Of a DNA stretch of 64,000 nt, positions 44,124 to 53,094 are shown piece after piece. The notes under the pieces were generated by a model. The model was not told the origin of the DNA. It made no database searches and saw only the letters and a program-made list of their open reading frames with translations. Within the stretch, counting starts at the first letter, position 1; each line of letters opens with the position of its first letter. Position numbers and translations under genes: made by a program. This stretch comes from Dehalococcoidia bacterium (GTDB lineage Bacteria; Chloroflexota; Dehalococcoidia; DSTF01; JACRBR01): the NCBI GenBank assembly GCA_021462855.1, contig JAJTXQ010000039.1, positions 1 through 64,000 on the forward strand, given 5' to 3'.

Positions 44124-45444
44124 CGGCCACCTCGCTCTCGTGCGCCACGCGCCCGGCGGCGACCGTGGCGACGACCGCGCCCTTGAGCCGCGCACCGGCC
44201 AGCGGCGTGTTCTTCCCTTTCGACGCGAACCGCGCGGCATCGACGGTCCACTCCGCGTCCGGGTCGAGCACCACGACGTCTGCCGGCGCGTCAACCGCGA
44301 GCGTGCCGATGCCCGGGACGCGCGAGCCCAGCGCGAGCACGCGCGCCGGCCCGCCGGTGAGGCGCTCGATCAGCGTTTCGAGCGGCAGCCGGCGCTCGTG
44401 CACCACGCGCATGCACAGCCCGAACGCCGTCTCCAGTCCGCTGATGCCGCAGGCGGCCTCATCGAACTCGCACAGCTTCTCGGTGACGGCGTGCGGCGCG
44501 TGGTCGGTCGCGATGCAGTCGATCGTGCCATCGGCAAGCGCCCCGACGCACGCATCGACGTCGGCGCGGGAACGCAGCGGCGGGTTGACGCGCGCGTTCG
44601 TGTCGTAGACCAGTTCGGTGCCGCCGAGCGCGCCGAAGGCGACCGTCTCATCGGTGAGCGTGAGGTGGTGCGGCGTCACCTCGGCCGTGACGCGCACGCC
44701 GCGCGCCTTCGCGCGGCGGACGGCGTCGACCGCCCCGCGCGTGCTGACGTGCGCGATGTGCACGTGCGCGCCCGTCGTCTCGGCGAGCGCGATGTCGCGG
44801 GCGACCGCCGCTTCCTCGGCCGCCGCGGGCACGCCCCGCAGGCCGAGCCGCGTCGACACCCACCCCTCGTTCATCACACCGTCGCCGGTGAGCGAGGGGT
44901 CCTCGCAGTGGTCGATGACTGGCAGCCCGAACGCGCTCGCGTACTCGAGCGCGCGGCGCATCAGCGTCGCGTCCCACACCGGCGCGCCGTCGTCGCTGAA
45001 GGCGATGCAGCCGGCGGCCGCCAGGTCGCCGAGCTCAGCGAGCTCCTTGCCGGCGCGGCCGCGGCTGACGGCGCCGATCGGCAGCACGCGCACGCGGGCA
45101 CGCGTCCCCGCATCGCGCAGCACGTGCTCGATAATCGACCGGTTGTCCATTGCCGGCTCCGTGTTCGGCATCGCGCAGACGGTCGTGAACCCGCCGCGCG
45201 CCGCCGCCCGCGTCCCCGACTCGATGTCTTCCTTGTACTCCAGCCCCGGCTCCCGCAGGTGCGTGTGCAGGTCGATGAACCCCGGCGCCACCACGCAGCC
45301 GCGCGCGTCGATGACCCGTGCGCCGTCGGCGGTGGCGTCGAGCGCGGCGATGCGGCCGTTATCGACCAGCAGGTCCGCGACGCGGTCGACGCCGGTTGCC
45401 GGGTCGAGCACCCGGCCGCCCCTGAAGAGGATGCGCTCGCTCAT
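44116..45444 (-). CDS. pyrC: dihydroorotase
   Basis: 442 aa, type I dihydroorotase. Zinc-binding FIDLHTHLREPG (HxH), further metal His in HCEDP and HIAHVSTRG, and the catalytic Asp in IATDHAPH. It closes carbamoyl-aspartate to dihydroorotate. The ATG overlaps the pyrB stop (ATGA), a hallmark of tight coupling in this operon. It ends inside the start of carA. Confidence 0.95.
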   Translation of the reverse strand: MSERILFRGGRVLDPATGVDRVADLLVDNGRIAALDATADGARVIDARGCVVAPGFIDLHTHLREPGLEYKEDIESGTRAAARGGFTTVCAMPNTEPAMDNRSIIEHVLRDAGTRARVRVLPIGAVSRGRAGKELAELGDLAAAGCIAFSDDGAPVWDATLMRRALEYASAFGLPVIDHCEDPSLTGDGVMNEGWVSTRLGLRGVPAAAEEAAVARDIALAETTGAHVHIAHVSTRGAVDAVRRAKARGVRVTAEVTPHHLTLTDETVAFGALGGTELVYDTNARVNPPLRSRADVDACVGALADGTIDCIATDHAPHAVTEKLCEFDEAACGISGLETAFGLCMRVVHERRLPLETLIERLTGGPARVLALGSRVPGIGTLAVDAPADVVVLDPDAEWTVDAARFASKGKNTPLAGARLKGAVVATVAAGRVAHESEVAVG

Positions 45445-46475
45445 TCCGTCTCCGTCGCTGCCCGGCGCCGGCCGTGCTGCGTGACGAGCCACAGTACCGC
45501 CATGCGCACGGCGACGCCGTTCGCCACCTGCTCTTCCACGTGCGACTGGAGCCCGTGCGCGACCTCATGGCTGATCTCCACGCCCTCGTTCATGGGGCCC
45601 GGGTGCAGCACGAGCGCGCCGGGCTTCGCCCGCGCGAGCCGCGACGCGTTGACCTGGTACATCCGCGAGTACTCGCGCATTCCCGGCACGAAGCCGCCGT
45701 TCATGCGTTCGAGCTGCATGCGCAGCGCCATCACGACATCCGCTCCCTCGATCGCCCGGTCGAGGTCCGTATCAACATGCACCGGCGGCAACGTCCCCTC
45801 GCCGGCGTCGAGCCCGCGCGGGATGAGCGTCGGCGGCGCGCAGAGCGTCACCTCGGCGCCCAGCGCCGTCAGCGACCACAGGTTCGAGCGGGCGACGCGG
45901 CTGTGCAGCGCGTCGCCGACGATGACGACCTTTCGGCCGCGCACGCTGCCGAACGAGGCGCGCATCGTGTGCAGGTCCAGCAGCGCCTGCGTCGGGTGCG
46001 CGTGCAGCCCGTCGCCGGCATTGATGATCGACGACTCCACCACGCGCGCGGCGAGGTACGGCGCGCCGGAACGGCTGTGCCGCATGATGATGACGTCCGC
46101 GCCGACAGCCTGCAGCGTCTTCACGGTATCGACGAGCGATTCGCCCTTCGCGACGCTGCTCGACGACGCGGCGATGTTGATAACATCGGCGCCAAGCACC
46201 TTGCCCGCGAGCTCGAACGAGGAGCGCGTGCGCGTGCTGTTCTCGTAGAACAGCGTCAGAATGGTCGTGCCGCGCAGCGCGGGCACGCGCGGCACCTCGC
46301 GCGAGAGCACTTCCTTCATCGTGTCCGCCGTCTGCATCACCAGCTCGAGCTCGTCGACCGTGAAGTCGTCGAGGTCGAGCAGGTGGCGGCGCTGCCACGC
46401 GACCGAATCGCTCGAACCGGTCGCGAACGGCGGCGCCTCCGCCGCGCGCGCCTCGGTCGCCCGTACGCTCGTCAT
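45441..46475 (-). CDS. pyrB: aspartate carbamoyltransferase
   Basis: 344 aa. Carbamoyl-phosphate loop STRTRSSFE and the later [12 protein letters not shown] and [12 protein letters not shown] motifs are complete. It transfers the carbamoyl group to aspartate. An N-terminal extension of about 25 residues precedes the usual family start. The ATG overlaps the pyrR stop (ATGA). There is no pyrI beside it, so it is probably the unregulated or dihydroorotase-associated form. Confidence 0.95.
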   Translation of the reverse strand: MTSVRATEARAAEAPPFATGSSDSVAWQRRHLLDLDDFTVDELELVMQTADTMKEVLSREVPRVPALRGTTILTLFYENSTRTRSSFELAGKVLGADVINIAASSSSVAKGESLVDTVKTLQAVGADVIIMRHSRSGAPYLAARVVESSIINAGDGLHAHPTQALLDLHTMRASFGSVRGRKVVIVGDALHSRVARSNLWSLTALGAEVTLCAPPTLIPRGLDAGEGTLPPVHVDTDLDRAIEGADVVMALRMQLERMNGGFVPGMREYSRMYQVNASRLARAKPGALVLHPGPMNEGVEISHEVAHGLQSHVEEQVANGVAVRMAVLWLVTQHGRRRAATETE

Positions 46476-47023
46476 CGCGAAACCTCCGCGCCGGCGACGC
46501 CGGCCACACGCACGTACTCGTCGCCGTCCGATTCCTCGAGCCGCACCTGCACGTCGTCGTTGCGCGCCGTCGGGATGTTCTTTCCCACGAAGTCGGCGCG
46601 GATCGGCAGCTCGCGGTGACCCCGGTCGACCAGCACCGCCAGCAGGATGCGCTCCGGCCGCCCGTAGTCGATGAGCGCGTCGAGCGCGGCGCGCACGGTG
46701 CGCCCGGTGTACAGCACGTCGTCCACGAGGATCACGCGCTTGCCGGTGATATCCGGCAGGTCGCTCGGCTGGATATTCACCGCCGCGCCGCGCCGCGAGA
46801 GGTCGTCGCGGTACAGGCCGATGTCCAGCGTGCCGACGGGCACCGCGACCCCCTCGAACGCGTAGATCGCGCTGGCGATGCGTTGCGCCAGGGGCACGCC
46901 GCGCGTGCGCATGCCGACGAACACCAGCCCGTCGGTCCCGCGGTTGTGTTCGACGATCTCGTGCGCGATGCGCATGACGGCCCGTCGCACGTCGTCCGGG
47001 GACATAATCACGGAGTCGAGCAT
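46472..47023 (-). CDS. pyrR: PyrR bifunctional attenuator / uracil phosphoribosyltransferase
   Basis: 183 aa. PRPP-binding motif [21 protein letters not shown] and family blocks [18 protein letters not shown] and [13 protein letters not shown]. PyrR binds UMP and pyr mRNA leaders to increase termination, and has weak UPRTase activity. First gene of the pyr operon; a PyrR-type leader lies directly upstream. Confidence 0.94.
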   Translation of the reverse strand: MLDSVIMSPDDVRRAVMRIAHEIVEHNRGTDGLVFVGMRTRGVPLAQRIASAIYAFEGVAVPVGTLDIGLYRDDLSRRGAAVNIQPSDLPDITGKRVILVDDVLYTGRTVRAALDALIDYGRPERILLAVLVDRGHRELPIRADFVGKNIPTARNDDVQVRLEESDGDEYVRVAGVAGAEVSR

Positions 47024-47143
47024 CAAAAAACCCCCTGTGCCGCCGTGCGGCCGGAGGTTGCGCGTACGTATGCCAGCGCCGGGTGCGCCTCGCGGGAGAT
47101 AAGCACGTTCGTCGTCCTTTCCGGCCTCGCAGGACCGGATTAA
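47024..47143 (-). promoter_or_regulatory. PyrR-responsive attenuator leader of the pyr operon
   Basis: On the minus strand the loop TCCTGCGAGG (47134-47125) flanked by CCGG/CCGG fits the PyrR-binding consensus (UCCnGnGAGG), followed about 70 nt later by a terminator: GCCGC-ACG-GCGGC with outer CCTCC/GGGGG pairing and then TTTTTT, ending right at the pyrR ATG. UMP-bound PyrR would stabilise the first hairpin and favour the terminator. An anti-terminator pairing was not modelled. Confidence 0.7.
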
Positions 47144-47290
47144 AGGGGTGCGATGTTGGCACAAGGCTATCACGGCGCGCGGCGCTATTCAAGCGCGTGC
47201 GCGGCGCGGCTCCACGCTTGACACCGCGCGCGCAGCCGCCGCCACGCCCGTGATACACAATGGTATGGCGCCGCAGCGGAGCTACCGAAG

Positions 47291-49753
47291 ATGAAGTCGC
47301 CAGCGCTCATCCTCGCGTCGGTCGTGCAGCGGTGGCCGGCGCCGCTCGTCGCCGGCGCGATGCTCGTCGCCGTCGCGCTGTCGTTCGGGCTGCCGCGGCT
47401 CGAGTTCCAGACCGGGCAGGACACGCTGATCAGCCCGTCGTCGAAGGTCGCCCGCGACAATGCCCGCTTCCAGGCGGAGTTCGGCGGCGACCCCATGCTG
47501 GTGCTCTTCGAGGCGCCCGAAGGCGGCAGCATCAGCTCGTTGTTCACACCGCAGAACCGCGCCGAACAGCAGCGCTGGGCCAACGATCTCGTCGCGACGG
47601 GGCACTACGAAAGCATCATCACGCCGCTGCTCGTGCTGGAGTTCGCCCAGACGCAGGTGAAACAGCGGATGCAGGAAGCGCCGCTGCGCCTCGCGGCCGA
47701 CCAGCAACGGGCCGCCGACGAGGCGCGCGCAGCCTCCGCCGCCCGCGGCGAAGCGACGGAGGCGCAGGAAGCGGCCGCGCAGGCCGCGCGTCAGCGCGTC
47801 GCCGATGCGTTCCAGGCGCAGTTCGGCGCCGACGCGAAGCGTTTCCTCGATGTCGGCGCGCAGTCGCTCGAGAACCCGAAGTTCGTCGAGTTCGTCCTGT
47901 ACGCCGCCGACGGCAACATCCGCCCCGACCTCGCCGACGTCTTCCCCGATGGCCGCCACGCGCTCATGGTCGCGCGCCTCAAGGGGAACCTGTCGATCGA
48001 TGAGGGCGCGCGCGTCGCGGACGAACTCGACCGCACGGCCGCCCGGTACAGGTTCGAGGGTGTGACGCCGCTCGTCTCCGGCCCGCCGCTGCTGATCAAA
48101 GAGATCAATGACAAGATGCGCGAGGCGCTCGTCGTCATGGCGGTGTTCGCCGTCGCCATCATGACCGCGGTGCTCTTCCTGGTGTTCCGCGCGCGCTGGC
48201 GGCTGCTCTCGCTGCCCGCCGTGCTCGTCGGCTGCCTGGCCGCGTTCGGCTTGCTCGGGTTTCTCGGCATCCCGCTGACGATGGTGACCATCTCCGGCCT
48301 GCCGATCCTGATGGGCCTCGGCGTCGACTTCGCCATCCAGGCGCACAGCCGGATCGAGGAGGAGACGTTCGCCACGGAGTCCGCCGAGCGCGGCATCGAG
48401 CGCGCCGCGCTGCTGCTCGGCCCGGCGCTGGGGCTCGCCGTGGTCGCCGCCTGCATCGGCTTCATCGTGCTGCACCTGTCCGACGTGCCGATGATCCGCG
48501 ACTTCGGCTCCATGTTGGCCGTGGGCACCGCGATCGTGTTCGTGATGTCGATCGTGCTGATCGCGGGTATCGTCTTCCTGCGCGAGCGCACGCGCATAGG
48601 CCCGCGCGCCGGCGTCGGGGCGCGCATCGAGGTCGAGCGCATCGTCCAGGGGCTGACGTCGCGGACCGTTGGGCGGCTGTTGCCGGTAGCCGCCGCCGCC
48701 GCGGCGATCGCAGCGGCCGGACTGTACGTCAGCAACCGCATCGGCACCGAGACCGACCCGGAGAAGTTCGTCCCCTCCGACAGCAAGGTGTTGAAGGAAC
48801 TGCACCACGTCCGAGACATCTCCGGCAGCACGAGCGAGCTCAATCTGCTCGTCGAGCTCGCGCCGGGCCGCCGCGTGACCGACGACGATGTCCTTGGCTG
48901 GATGTACGACTTCGAGATGCGGCAGCGCGAACAACACGACGAGCTCAAGACATCGAACAGCATCGCATCCCTCACCAGCTCGCTGACCGGTGGCCGTCCG
49001 ACAGAGGAAGCCGCACTCCGCGCTATCGCCGACGCGCCGCCCGCGCTCGCCGCCACCGTGGTCGACGCCGACCGCACGATGGCATCGATTACATTCGCCA
49101 TCACCGGGTCCGAGACGCTGAGCGAGCGCAAGGAACTGACCGCGAGCATGGAACGCGACGCGAATCCTCCCGCTGGCGTCACGATCGCGCCCGCCGGCAT
49201 CGCCGTCGTCGGCACGGCATCGGTCGATGCGTTGAGCAGCAACCGCGACCTCATGTCGTTCGTCGCCATCGCCGCGATCTTCGCGATGCTGCTTGTCGTG
49301 TTCCGGAACGTCGTCAAGGCCGTCGCGCCGATGCTGCCCGTGATCGTCGCGCTCGGCGCTTCCAGCATGATGCTGTACGCCGCGGGGATGGAGTACAGCC
49401 CGCTGACGTCGATTTCCGGCCCGCTGATCATCGCGATGGGCACCGAGTTCAACATCCTGCTCATGTCCCGGTACTTCGAGGAGCGCGCGGCCGGCGCGCC
49501 GGCCCGCGCGGCGATGGCAAACGCGTCGCTGCGCATCGGCCGCGCGATCATGGCTTCAGGGCTGACGGTGATGGGTGGCTTCGCGGTGCTGGCGTTCAGC
49601 GACTTCCCGCTGCTCGACAATTTCGGTCAGGTGACGGCGCTGAACATCGGCGTGAGCCTGCTCAGCACGCTCGTGCTGCTGCCGCCGCTGCTCGTCTGGG
49701 CCGACGAAGATCGCGGCCTGGCGGGCGTCGCCGCGCGCGCCGCCACGAAGTAA
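47291..49753 (+). CDS. RND/MMPL-family exporter
   Basis: 820 aa. Two repeated halves, each with one leading span, a large extracytoplasmic loop and five clustered spans (ALVVMAVFAVAIMTAVLFLVF, then LPILMGLGVDFAIQAHSRIEEE; second half LMSFVAIAAIFAMLLVVF, then IIAMGTEFNILLMSRYFEER). This is the MMPL/HpnN-type RND layout. Conserved Asp/Glu residues in the GVDFAIQ and GTEFNIL spans fit proton relay. Substrate unknown, perhaps lipids. Monocistronic and divergent from pyrR. Confidence 0.87.
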   Translation: MKSPALILASVVQRWPAPLVAGAMLVAVALSFGLPRLEFQTGQDTLISPSSKVARDNARFQAEFGGDPMLVLFEAPEGGSISSLFTPQNRAEQQRWANDLVATGHYESIITPLLVLEFAQTQVKQRMQEAPLRLAADQQRAADEARAASAARGEATEAQEAAAQAARQRVADAFQAQFGADAKRFLDVGAQSLENPKFVEFVLYAADGNIRPDLADVFPDGRHALMVARLKGNLSIDEGARVADELDRTAARYRFEGVTPLVSGPPLLIKEINDKMREALVVMAVFAVAIMTAVLFLVFRARWRLLSLPAVLVGCLAAFGLLGFLGIPLTMVTISGLPILMGLGVDFAIQAHSRIEEETFATESAERGIERAALLLGPALGLAVVAACIGFIVLHLSDVPMIRDFGSMLAVGTAIVFVMSIVLIAGIVFLRERTRIGPRAGVGARIEVERIVQGLTSRTVGRLLPVAAAAAAIAAAGLYVSNRIGTETDPEKFVPSDSKVLKELHHVRDISGSTSELNLLVELAPGRRVTDDDVLGWMYDFEMRQREQHDELKTSNSIASLTSSLTGGRPTEEAALRAIADAPPALAATVVDADRTMASITFAITGSETLSERKELTASMERDANPPAGVTIAPAGIAVVGTASVDALSSNRDLMSFVAIAAIFAMLLVVFRNVVKAVAPMLPVIVALGASSMMLYAAGMEYSPLTSISGPLIIAMGTEFNILLMSRYFEERAAGAPARAAMANASLRIGRAIMASGLTVMGGFAVLAFSDFPLLDNFGQVTALNIGVSLLSTLVLLPPLLVWADEDRGLAGVAARAATK

Positions 49754-49768
49754 TTCCCGCGCACCTCG

Positions 49769-50662
49769 TTAGTGCACGTCGAGATCGCGCGGCAGCGCAA
49801 TGACGCCGGCGACCGCGCGCGTCCGCTGGGCGCGCGCGCCGGCGGGCAGCAACTGCCGGACCGCCGTCAGCGCCATCACCGCGACAAACATGCCGGCCGT
49901 CAGCAGCACGATCGTCGCGCCGGACGCCAGGTCGTAGTAGTAGCTCAGGTAGACGCCGGTGAAACCCGTGAAGGCGCCGATCGCCGCCGACAGCACGATG
50001 ATCCTCGCGAAGCTGTTCGTCAGCAGCCGCGCGATCACCGGGGGGATAACGAGCGACGCCGCGATCAGCGTCACGCCCATGATCTTGATCGAGACGATGA
50101 TCGTCGCCGCCAGGATCAACGCGAAGGCGACGTCGATCCACCCCGCGGGCACGCCGTACGTCGGCGCGACTTCCGGGTCGAAGGTGAGGAACAGGAGCTG
50201 CTTGTACAGAAAGAACACGATGACGGCCATCGCCGCAGCCGTCGCCGCGACGAGGTAGATGTCCGACCGCGAGATGCCGAGCAGGTTGCCGAACAGCGCG
50301 GCATCGAAGTTGCGGGTGAAGCTGCTGGCCCGGCTGATCAGCGCCACGCCGAACGCGAAGCTCGCCGTCGTCACGATGCCGATCGCCGCATCGGCGCCGA
50401 CCTGCCGGCGTCGCGTCACCTGGTTGATCAGCAGCGCCGAGAGGAAGCCCCACGCGCCCGCCACCAGGTAGAAGTTCCAGCCGAGCACGTACCCGACGAC
50501 GGCGCCGCCGAACACCGAGTGCGACATGCCGTGGCCGATGTACGACATCCGCCGCAGCACGACGTAGACGCCAATCAGCCCGCACAGCGCGCCGACCATC
50601 GTGGCCGCGATGAGCGCGTGCCGCATGAACTCGTACTGCAGCGGGTCGGTGAGCGTGTGCAT
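49769..50662 (-). CDS. znuB: zinc ABC transporter permease
   Basis: 297 aa, ABC-3 family integral membrane protein with about eight spans (MVGALCGLIGVYVVLRRMSYIGHGMSHSVFGGAVVGYVLG and later segments). RRMSYIGHGMSHSVFGG is the family signature. It forms the membrane channel with ZnuC and receives zinc from ZnuA. Its start overlaps the znuC stop by 1 nt. Last gene of the zur-znuA-znuC-znuB transcript. Confidence 0.9.
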   Translation of the reverse strand: MHTLTDPLQYEFMRHALIAATMVGALCGLIGVYVVLRRMSYIGHGMSHSVFGGAVVGYVLGWNFYLVAGAWGFLSALLINQVTRRRQVGADAAIGIVTTASFAFGVALISRASSFTRNFDAALFGNLLGISRSDIYLVAATAAAMAVIVFFLYKQLLFLTFDPEVAPTYGVPAGWIDVAFALILAATIIVSIKIMGVTLIAASLVIPPVIARLLTNSFARIIVLSAAIGAFTGFTGVYLSYYYDLASGATIVLLTAGMFVAVMALTAVRQLLPAGARAQRTRAVAGVIALPRDLDVH

Positions 50663-51468
50663 CAGTGGCGCCCCGCCTCCGCCGGCCTGCGCAGTTCCTC
50701 GAACAGGTGCGGGCTTTCGGCGACCAGCGTCATCCCGTTGAGCACGACGACGTTCATCTCCGCGTTGTACGTCCGGCCCAGGATCTCCGGCGTGAACACG
50801 TCCTCCGGCGCGCCGGTGGCAATGACGTGACGGTTCACGCAGACGACGTGCGGCAGGTGGGCCGCGACGGCGTTCAACTCGTGCGTCGTGAGGATGATCG
50901 TCACGCCCTCCCGGTTGAGGTCGGCGAGCATGTGCAAGACGTCGTCGCGCGTGGCGATGTCGACGCCGGTCGTCGGCTCATCGAGCAGCAGCAGCCGCGA
51001 ATCGCGCATCAGCGCCCGCGCGAGGAACGCGCGTTGCTGCTGCCCGCCCGACAGCGCGCGGATGTGCCGCTTCGCATAGCCGGCGATGCCCAGCCGTTCG
51101 AGGATCGCCTGCATCCGCTCGCGGTCAGCGCGTCGCGGCCACGGGAAAGGGCCGGAGTTCATCGCCCGGCCCATCATGACCACCTCCTCAACGGTGACCG
51201 GGAAGTTCCAGTCGACCGTCTGGAGCTGCGGCACGTACCCCGCCCGGGCCGAACCGGCGCCGCTCACGCGCTTGCCGTCGATCAGCACCTCGCCGTGCTG
51301 CAACGGGACGGTGCCGAGCATGGCGCGGAGCAGCGTCGTCTTCCCCGAACCGCTCGGCCCCACGACGCCGACGAACTGCCCCGCCTCGATGTCGAGCGTG
51401 ATGTTCTCGATGGCGGGCTTCCCGTCGTACCCCGCGTCCACGTGCCGCAAGCTGATGATCGGACGCAT
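50662..51468 (-). CDS. znuC: zinc ABC transporter ATP-binding protein
   Basis: 268 aa. Walker A GPSGSGKTTLL, signature LSGGQQQRAFLARAL, Walker B LLLLDEPTTG and the switch His in ILTTHELNAVA. The family is shared by zinc and manganese importers; zinc is chosen from the adjacent Fur/Zur-type gene and His-rich solute-binding protein. It lies 5 nt downstream of znuA. Confidence 0.9.
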   Translation of the reverse strand: MRPIISLRHVDAGYDGKPAIENITLDIEAGQFVGVVGPSGSGKTTLLRAMLGTVPLQHGEVLIDGKRVSGAGSARAGYVPQLQTVDWNFPVTVEEVVMMGRAMNSGPFPWPRRADRERMQAILERLGIAGYAKRHIRALSGGQQQRAFLARALMRDSRLLLLDEPTTGVDIATRDDVLHMLADLNREGVTIILTTHELNAVAAHLPHVVCVNRHVIATGAPEDVFTPEILGRTYNAEMNVVVLNGMTLVAESPHLFEELRRPAEAGRH

Positions 51469-51473
51469 CGCGA

Positions 51474-52511
51474 CTATCCCTGCGTGTACGTGTTCTCGAC
51501 CGGGAATCCGTCAAACACCGCGGCGCTGCCGCCGAGCGCCTCGACGAGCGTGCGCATGTTGAAGACGAGCATGCCGACGTAGGTGTGCTCCGGCGCATCC
51601 TCGTCGCCCGGCGGTGCGTCATCGCTGAGCTGCGTAACGTACTTGGCGCCCGTCTCCTTGGCGATCTGCTCGGTGACCGGGCTCGGGAACACCTCCGATC
51701 CGAAGACCGCCGGCACGCCCTGCTCCTTGATCTCGTCGATCAGGTCGGCGACGTCCTTCGCGCTGGGCTGAGCGAAGCTCGACGGCTGGATCGCGCCGAC
51801 GACCGTCCAGCCGTAGCGGCGCGCCCAGTACGCCCAGGAGTCGTGATAGGTGAGCAGCTTGCGGTTATCTTCGGGCACCGTCGCGGCGGCGGCCTCGATG
51901 GCTGCGTCGAGCTGGTCGATCACTCCCTCGAACGCCGCGAGGTTCGCGTCGAAGTATGCCTTGTCGCCGGGGGCGTTTTCGCCAAGCCAGCGGGCCGTGA
52001 GCCGCGCGTACGACCGCGCGTACTCGGGGTCCATCCACAGGTGCGGATTCGGCTTGCCCTCCGCCTTCGGGAACGAGAAGTCGTACAGGAAGCCATCCGC
52101 CGGGTCATCGCCGGACAGGGTGTTGTCCGCGAGCTTGTAGATCTTCGACGCGTCGGGCAGGTTCTCTTTCGCGATCTCCTCGCTCGTGCCCTCGAGGTCC
52201 GCGCCGTTCATGATAAAGATGTCGGCATCAGCAAGCGTGCGCGCGTCGCCCGTCGACGGCTCGTAGGTGTGCGAGTCGACGCCGTCCGGGATGATCCCGG
52301 TCAGCTCAATGCGGTCGCCGCCGATGTTGCGGACGATGTTCGTGATAGGCGCGACCGTCGTCACCACCTTCAGCGCGCCGACCGTGTGCCCCCCGTCCGG
52401 CGTCGCGGTCGGCGACGCGCCGTCATCGTCACCGCCGCACGCGGCCATCACGGCCGCGCCCAGCGCGGCGATCACGGTGATTGCGAGCAGCGTGCCTCGC
52501 GTCCTGCGCAT
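51474..52511 (-). CDS. znuA: metal ABC transporter substrate-binding lipoprotein (zinc type)
   Basis: 345 aa. Signal peptide with lipobox VMAAC (Cys near residue 25), followed by an acidic GGDDDG linker. Cluster A-I metal ligands: His in VDSHTYEPS, His in PNPHLWMDPEYA and His in TYHDSWAYWARRYG; the last is an Asp/Glu side chain near SEVFPSP or further on. Three histidines favour zinc over manganese. First transport gene, 24 nt after zur. Confidence 0.88.
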   Translation of the reverse strand: MRRTRGTLLAITVIAALGAAVMAACGGDDDGASPTATPDGGHTVGALKVVTTVAPITNIVRNIGGDRIELTGIIPDGVDSHTYEPSTGDARTLADADIFIMNGADLEGTSEEIAKENLPDASKIYKLADNTLSGDDPADGFLYDFSFPKAEGKPNPHLWMDPEYARSYARLTARWLGENAPGDKAYFDANLAAFEGVIDQLDAAIEAAAATVPEDNRKLLTYHDSWAYWARRYGWTVVGAIQPSSFAQPSAKDVADLIDEIKEQGVPAVFGSEVFPSPVTEQIAKETGAKYVTQLSDDAPPGDEDAPEHTYVGMLVFNMRTLVEALGGSAAVFDGFPVENTYTQG

Positions 52512-52535
52512 CCGTTGTCCTCCTGTCGTCGTTGC

Positions 52536-52970
52536 CTAGTTCGCGGACTGGCGCTGGCATTCGGCGCACAGCCCGAAGATCGCGAAGTGGTCGATGTCCG
52601 CGCGGAACCCCAGGTCCCGCGATAGCCCCTCGCCCAGTTTCTCCAGGTACCGGTGGTCGATCTCCTGCACGGTGTTGCAGCCCTTGCAGATGACGTGATG
52701 GTGCCGCTCGGCGCCGACCCACTCGAACGCGGCGTCGCCGCTGCCCATGTGCGTCTCGGAAATGAGGCGCATGTCTTTCAGCACCGTCAGCGTGCGGTAC
52801 ACGGTCGAGATGTCGACGTAGGGATAGGCGGCCTTCACGCGCTCGTAGATGTCGGAGGCGGTGAGGTGCCCGCTCGCGTGCCGCAACGACGTGAGGATCA
52901 TCATCCGCTGGGGGGTCATTTTGTGCCCGGACCCGCGGAGCGCGGTGACGGTTTCGGATTCGCAGCTCAT
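52536..52970 (-). CDS. Fur-family regulator, probable Zur
   Basis: 144 aa. Winged helix (MTPQRMMILTSLRHASGHLTASDIYERV, STVYRTLTVLKDMRLI), then the metal and dimerisation domain with HHHVICKGC and the C-terminal CAEC pair, which form the structural zinc site; the sensory site lies around HRYLEKLGEG/DHFAIF. First gene of the zinc uptake transcript and next to a palindromic operator, so it is most likely a zinc-sensing autoregulated repressor (Zur) rather than an iron Fur. Confidence 0.88.
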   Translation of the reverse strand: MSCESETVTALRGSGHKMTPQRMMILTSLRHASGHLTASDIYERVKAAYPYVDISTVYRTLTVLKDMRLISETHMGSGDAAFEWVGAERHHHVICKGCNTVQEIDHRYLEKLGEGLSRDLGFRADIDHFAIFGLCAECQRQSAN

Positions 52971-52983
52971 GGCTTCCGGCGGC

Positions 52984-53005
52984 TAACTGCAATTATTTGC
53001 AGTTA
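52984..53005 (-). promoter_or_regulatory. palindromic Zur/Fur-type operator
   Basis: TAACTGCAA and TTGCAGTTA form a perfect 9-bp inverted repeat around a 4-bp centre, 14 nt upstream of the zur ATG. A TTGCGC and TATGGT pair with an 18-bp spacer lies just before it on the minus strand, so a bound repressor would block the start site. The natural ligand is the Fur-family protein it precedes. Confidence 0.7.
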
Positions 53006-53094
53006 CCATACACCCGAAATATGGCGTCGCGCAACTGCCGGGAAGCGCGCGTACCACGCATTGCTGACGGCTGCTGACAGCAGTGCCCCCGGCG

